From: Chloroflexota bacterium
Lineage (GTDB): Bacteria > Chloroflexota > Limnocylindria > QHBO01
Assembly: GCA_013697395.1 (NCBI GenBank)
Contig: JACCWY010000429.1
Span: 1 to 7,303, forward strand
Length of the DNA stretch: 7,303 nucleotides
Direction: 5' to 3'
Under the pieces are notes generated by a model. The model saw only the letters and a list, made by a program, of their open reading frames with translations. It was not told the origin of the DNA and searched no databases. The translations under genes and the position numbers were made by a program. Below are positions 6,192 to 7,303 of this stretch, piece after piece; positions within the stretch are counted from its first letter, which is position 1, and each line of letters opens with the position of its first letter.

Positions 6192-7303
6192 GCGCACGAC
6201 CGTCGCGTACGCGAGGAGCACGATCGCGAGGCCGGCGGCGATGCCGAGCCCGTAGTTCTCGACACGCCCGGTCTGGGACTTGCGCAGGCCGCCGCCGATC
6301 GTTCGGGCGAGCCAGCCGGCACCGTTCACGGCCCCGTCGATGACCTTCGCATCGAACCACCACAGGGCGTTGCTGAGCAGGACGCCACCGCGTGCCCAGA
6401 CGAGCTGGTAGATGTCGTCGACGTAGTACCTGTTCACGCTGGCGCGGTACGTCCCCGGGCCAAGGCCCAGCGGCATGCGCTCGACGAAGCGGGCGGCGGA
6501 CTCGGGGCGCTCAACATACCAGCGGTACGCGAGCCACGCGCCGCCGGCCGCCACAGCGGCGCCGACGAGGAGCAGCAATCCGCCGAGGCCGAGCAGCTCG
6601 AAGCCGTGGTGCTCGCCCGCCGCGATCGAGCCGGGCAGGACGCCGGCGTGCGCCTCCTCTGCGCCGCGGAAGACCTCTTCCAGCCAGCCGTGGATCATGC
6701 CGCCCTCGGGCGGGATGCCAAGGATCAGGCCGGCCAGGATGGTCGGGACGGCCAGGACGAGGAGCGGGGCGACCATAGTCGGTGCGCTTTCGTGAATGTG
6801 GTCCCACGCCGCCTTCGGCCCGCGCCATTCGCCCCAGAAGGTCATGAAGATCATCCGGAACGTGTAAAAGGCCGTCATGAACGCCACGATGGTGCCGACG
6901 ATGTAGAAGACGAGGTAGCCCCGGTTGAACGCCTCGGCCAGGATCTCGTCCTTGCTGAAAAAGCCGGAGAAGATCGGGATGCCGGCCAGCGCCAGCGAGC
7001 CGATCACCATGGTGCCGTAGGTCCACCGCATCTTCGCCCGCAGGTTGCCCATGAAGCGCATGTCCTGCTCGCCGCCGGCTCCATGGATGACCGAGCCGGA
7101 GCCCATGAACAGCAGGCCCTTGAAGAAGCCGTGGCTCACCAGGTGGAAGATGGCGGCCGTCCAGGCGCCGATCCCCAGCGCGAAGAACATGTAGGCCAGC
7201 TGGCTCACGGTCGAGTAGGCCAGGACCTTCTTGATGTCGTTCTGGGTCAGCGCGATGGCCGCCGCGAAGATGGCGGTGAAGACGCCGATGATGGCCACGG
7301 TCC
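6189..7303 (-). CDS. nuoL: NADH-quinone oxidoreductase subunit L, C-terminal part (5' end outside window)
   Basis: About 370 codons are visible and the frame is open to the window edge; NuoL is usually just over 600 residues, so roughly 240-280 N-terminal residues are missing. NuoL is the distal antiporter-like subunit of complex I. Visible landmarks are QNDIKKVLAYSTVSQLAYM (from about 7241), FHLVSHGFFKGLLF with its two His and one Lys (about 7148-7106), GSVIHG followed by DMRFMGNL, and LAGIP..SGFFSKDEIL with the conserved Lys at 6953-6951. The last 90 or so residues (NRYYVDDIYQLVW to the end) form the NuoL-specific extension: an amphipathic stretch expected to be the long lateral helix along the membrane arm, then the final anchoring helix (YGLGIAAGLAIVLLAYATV). 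No frameshift or missing key residue is seen. It is the first of the four linked minus-strand genes. Confidence 0.97.
   Translation of the reverse strand, partial: TVAIIGVFTAIFAAAIALTQNDIKKVLAYSTVSQLAYMFFALGIGAWTAAIFHLVSHGFFKGLLFMGSGSVIHGAGGEQDMRFMGNLRAKMRWTYGTMVIGSLALAGIPIFSGFFSKDEILAEAFNRGYLVFYIVGTIVAFMTAFYTFRMIFMTFWGEWRGPKAAWDHIHESAPTMVAPLLVLAVPTILAGLILGIPPEGGMIHGWLEEVFRGAEEAHAGVLPGSIAAGEHHGFELLGLGGLLLLVGAAVAAGGAWLAYRWYVERPESAARFVERMPLGLGPGTYRASVNRYYVDDIYQLVWARGGVLLSNALWWFDAKVIDGAVNGAGWLARTIGGGLRKSQTGRVENYGLGIAAGLAIVLLAYATVVR

Noticed and set aside
6190..6363. A 58-codon upstream extension of the nuoM frame into nuoL.
   Set aside because: The extension is Arg-rich, lies wholly within the conserved end of nuoL, and is absent from the NuoM family. 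The TGATG overlap marks the real start.

Overview
This is an ordinary-looking chromosomal stretch from a GC-rich bacterium (roughly two thirds G+C by eye, with strong G/C bias at third codon positions). It carries six recognisable protein genes and no RNA genes, mobile elements or CRISPR arrays. The gene content (14-subunit-type complex I genes nuoL-nuoM-nuoN, a divergent GT20 trehalose-6-phosphate synthase, a secreted DUF4331 protein and a NicO-like metal transporter) fits a high-GC Chloroflexota or Actinomycetota-like lineage. That placement is an inference from protein flavour only; no marker gene in the window fixes it.

Left part, plus strand (1-1606): the 3' end of a membrane protein that looks like a NicO-type nickel/cobalt exporter, then a 127-base gap with a strong ribosome binding site, then a complete DUF4331 gene. 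The DUF4331 product has a signal peptide, a Pro/Ser/Thr-rich stalk and a C-terminal membrane helix with an Arg tail, preceded by a VPNTA pentapeptide that resembles a sortase sorting signal. It is most likely a surface-displayed protein.

Centre (1607-1665): a short convergent intergenic region holding a perfect 10-bp inverted repeat, probably a shared bidirectional terminator.

Right part, minus strand (1666-7303): the end of a complex I operon, transcribed right to left as nuoL (5' truncated by the window edge), nuoM, nuoN and then otsA. nuoL and nuoM share one base (TGATG), nuoM and nuoN are 15 bases apart, and nuoN and otsA are 6 bases apart, so the four are probably one transcript. NuoL, NuoM and NuoN are the three antiporter-like proton-pumping subunits of NADH:quinone oxidoreductase, and all retain their key charged residues. 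otsA as the last gene, with complete donor- and acceptor-site residues, is the least expected part of the layout.

I found no convincing undescribed multi-gene system. The observations most worth a second look are the possible sortase signal on the DUF4331 protein and the attachment of otsA to the complex I operon.
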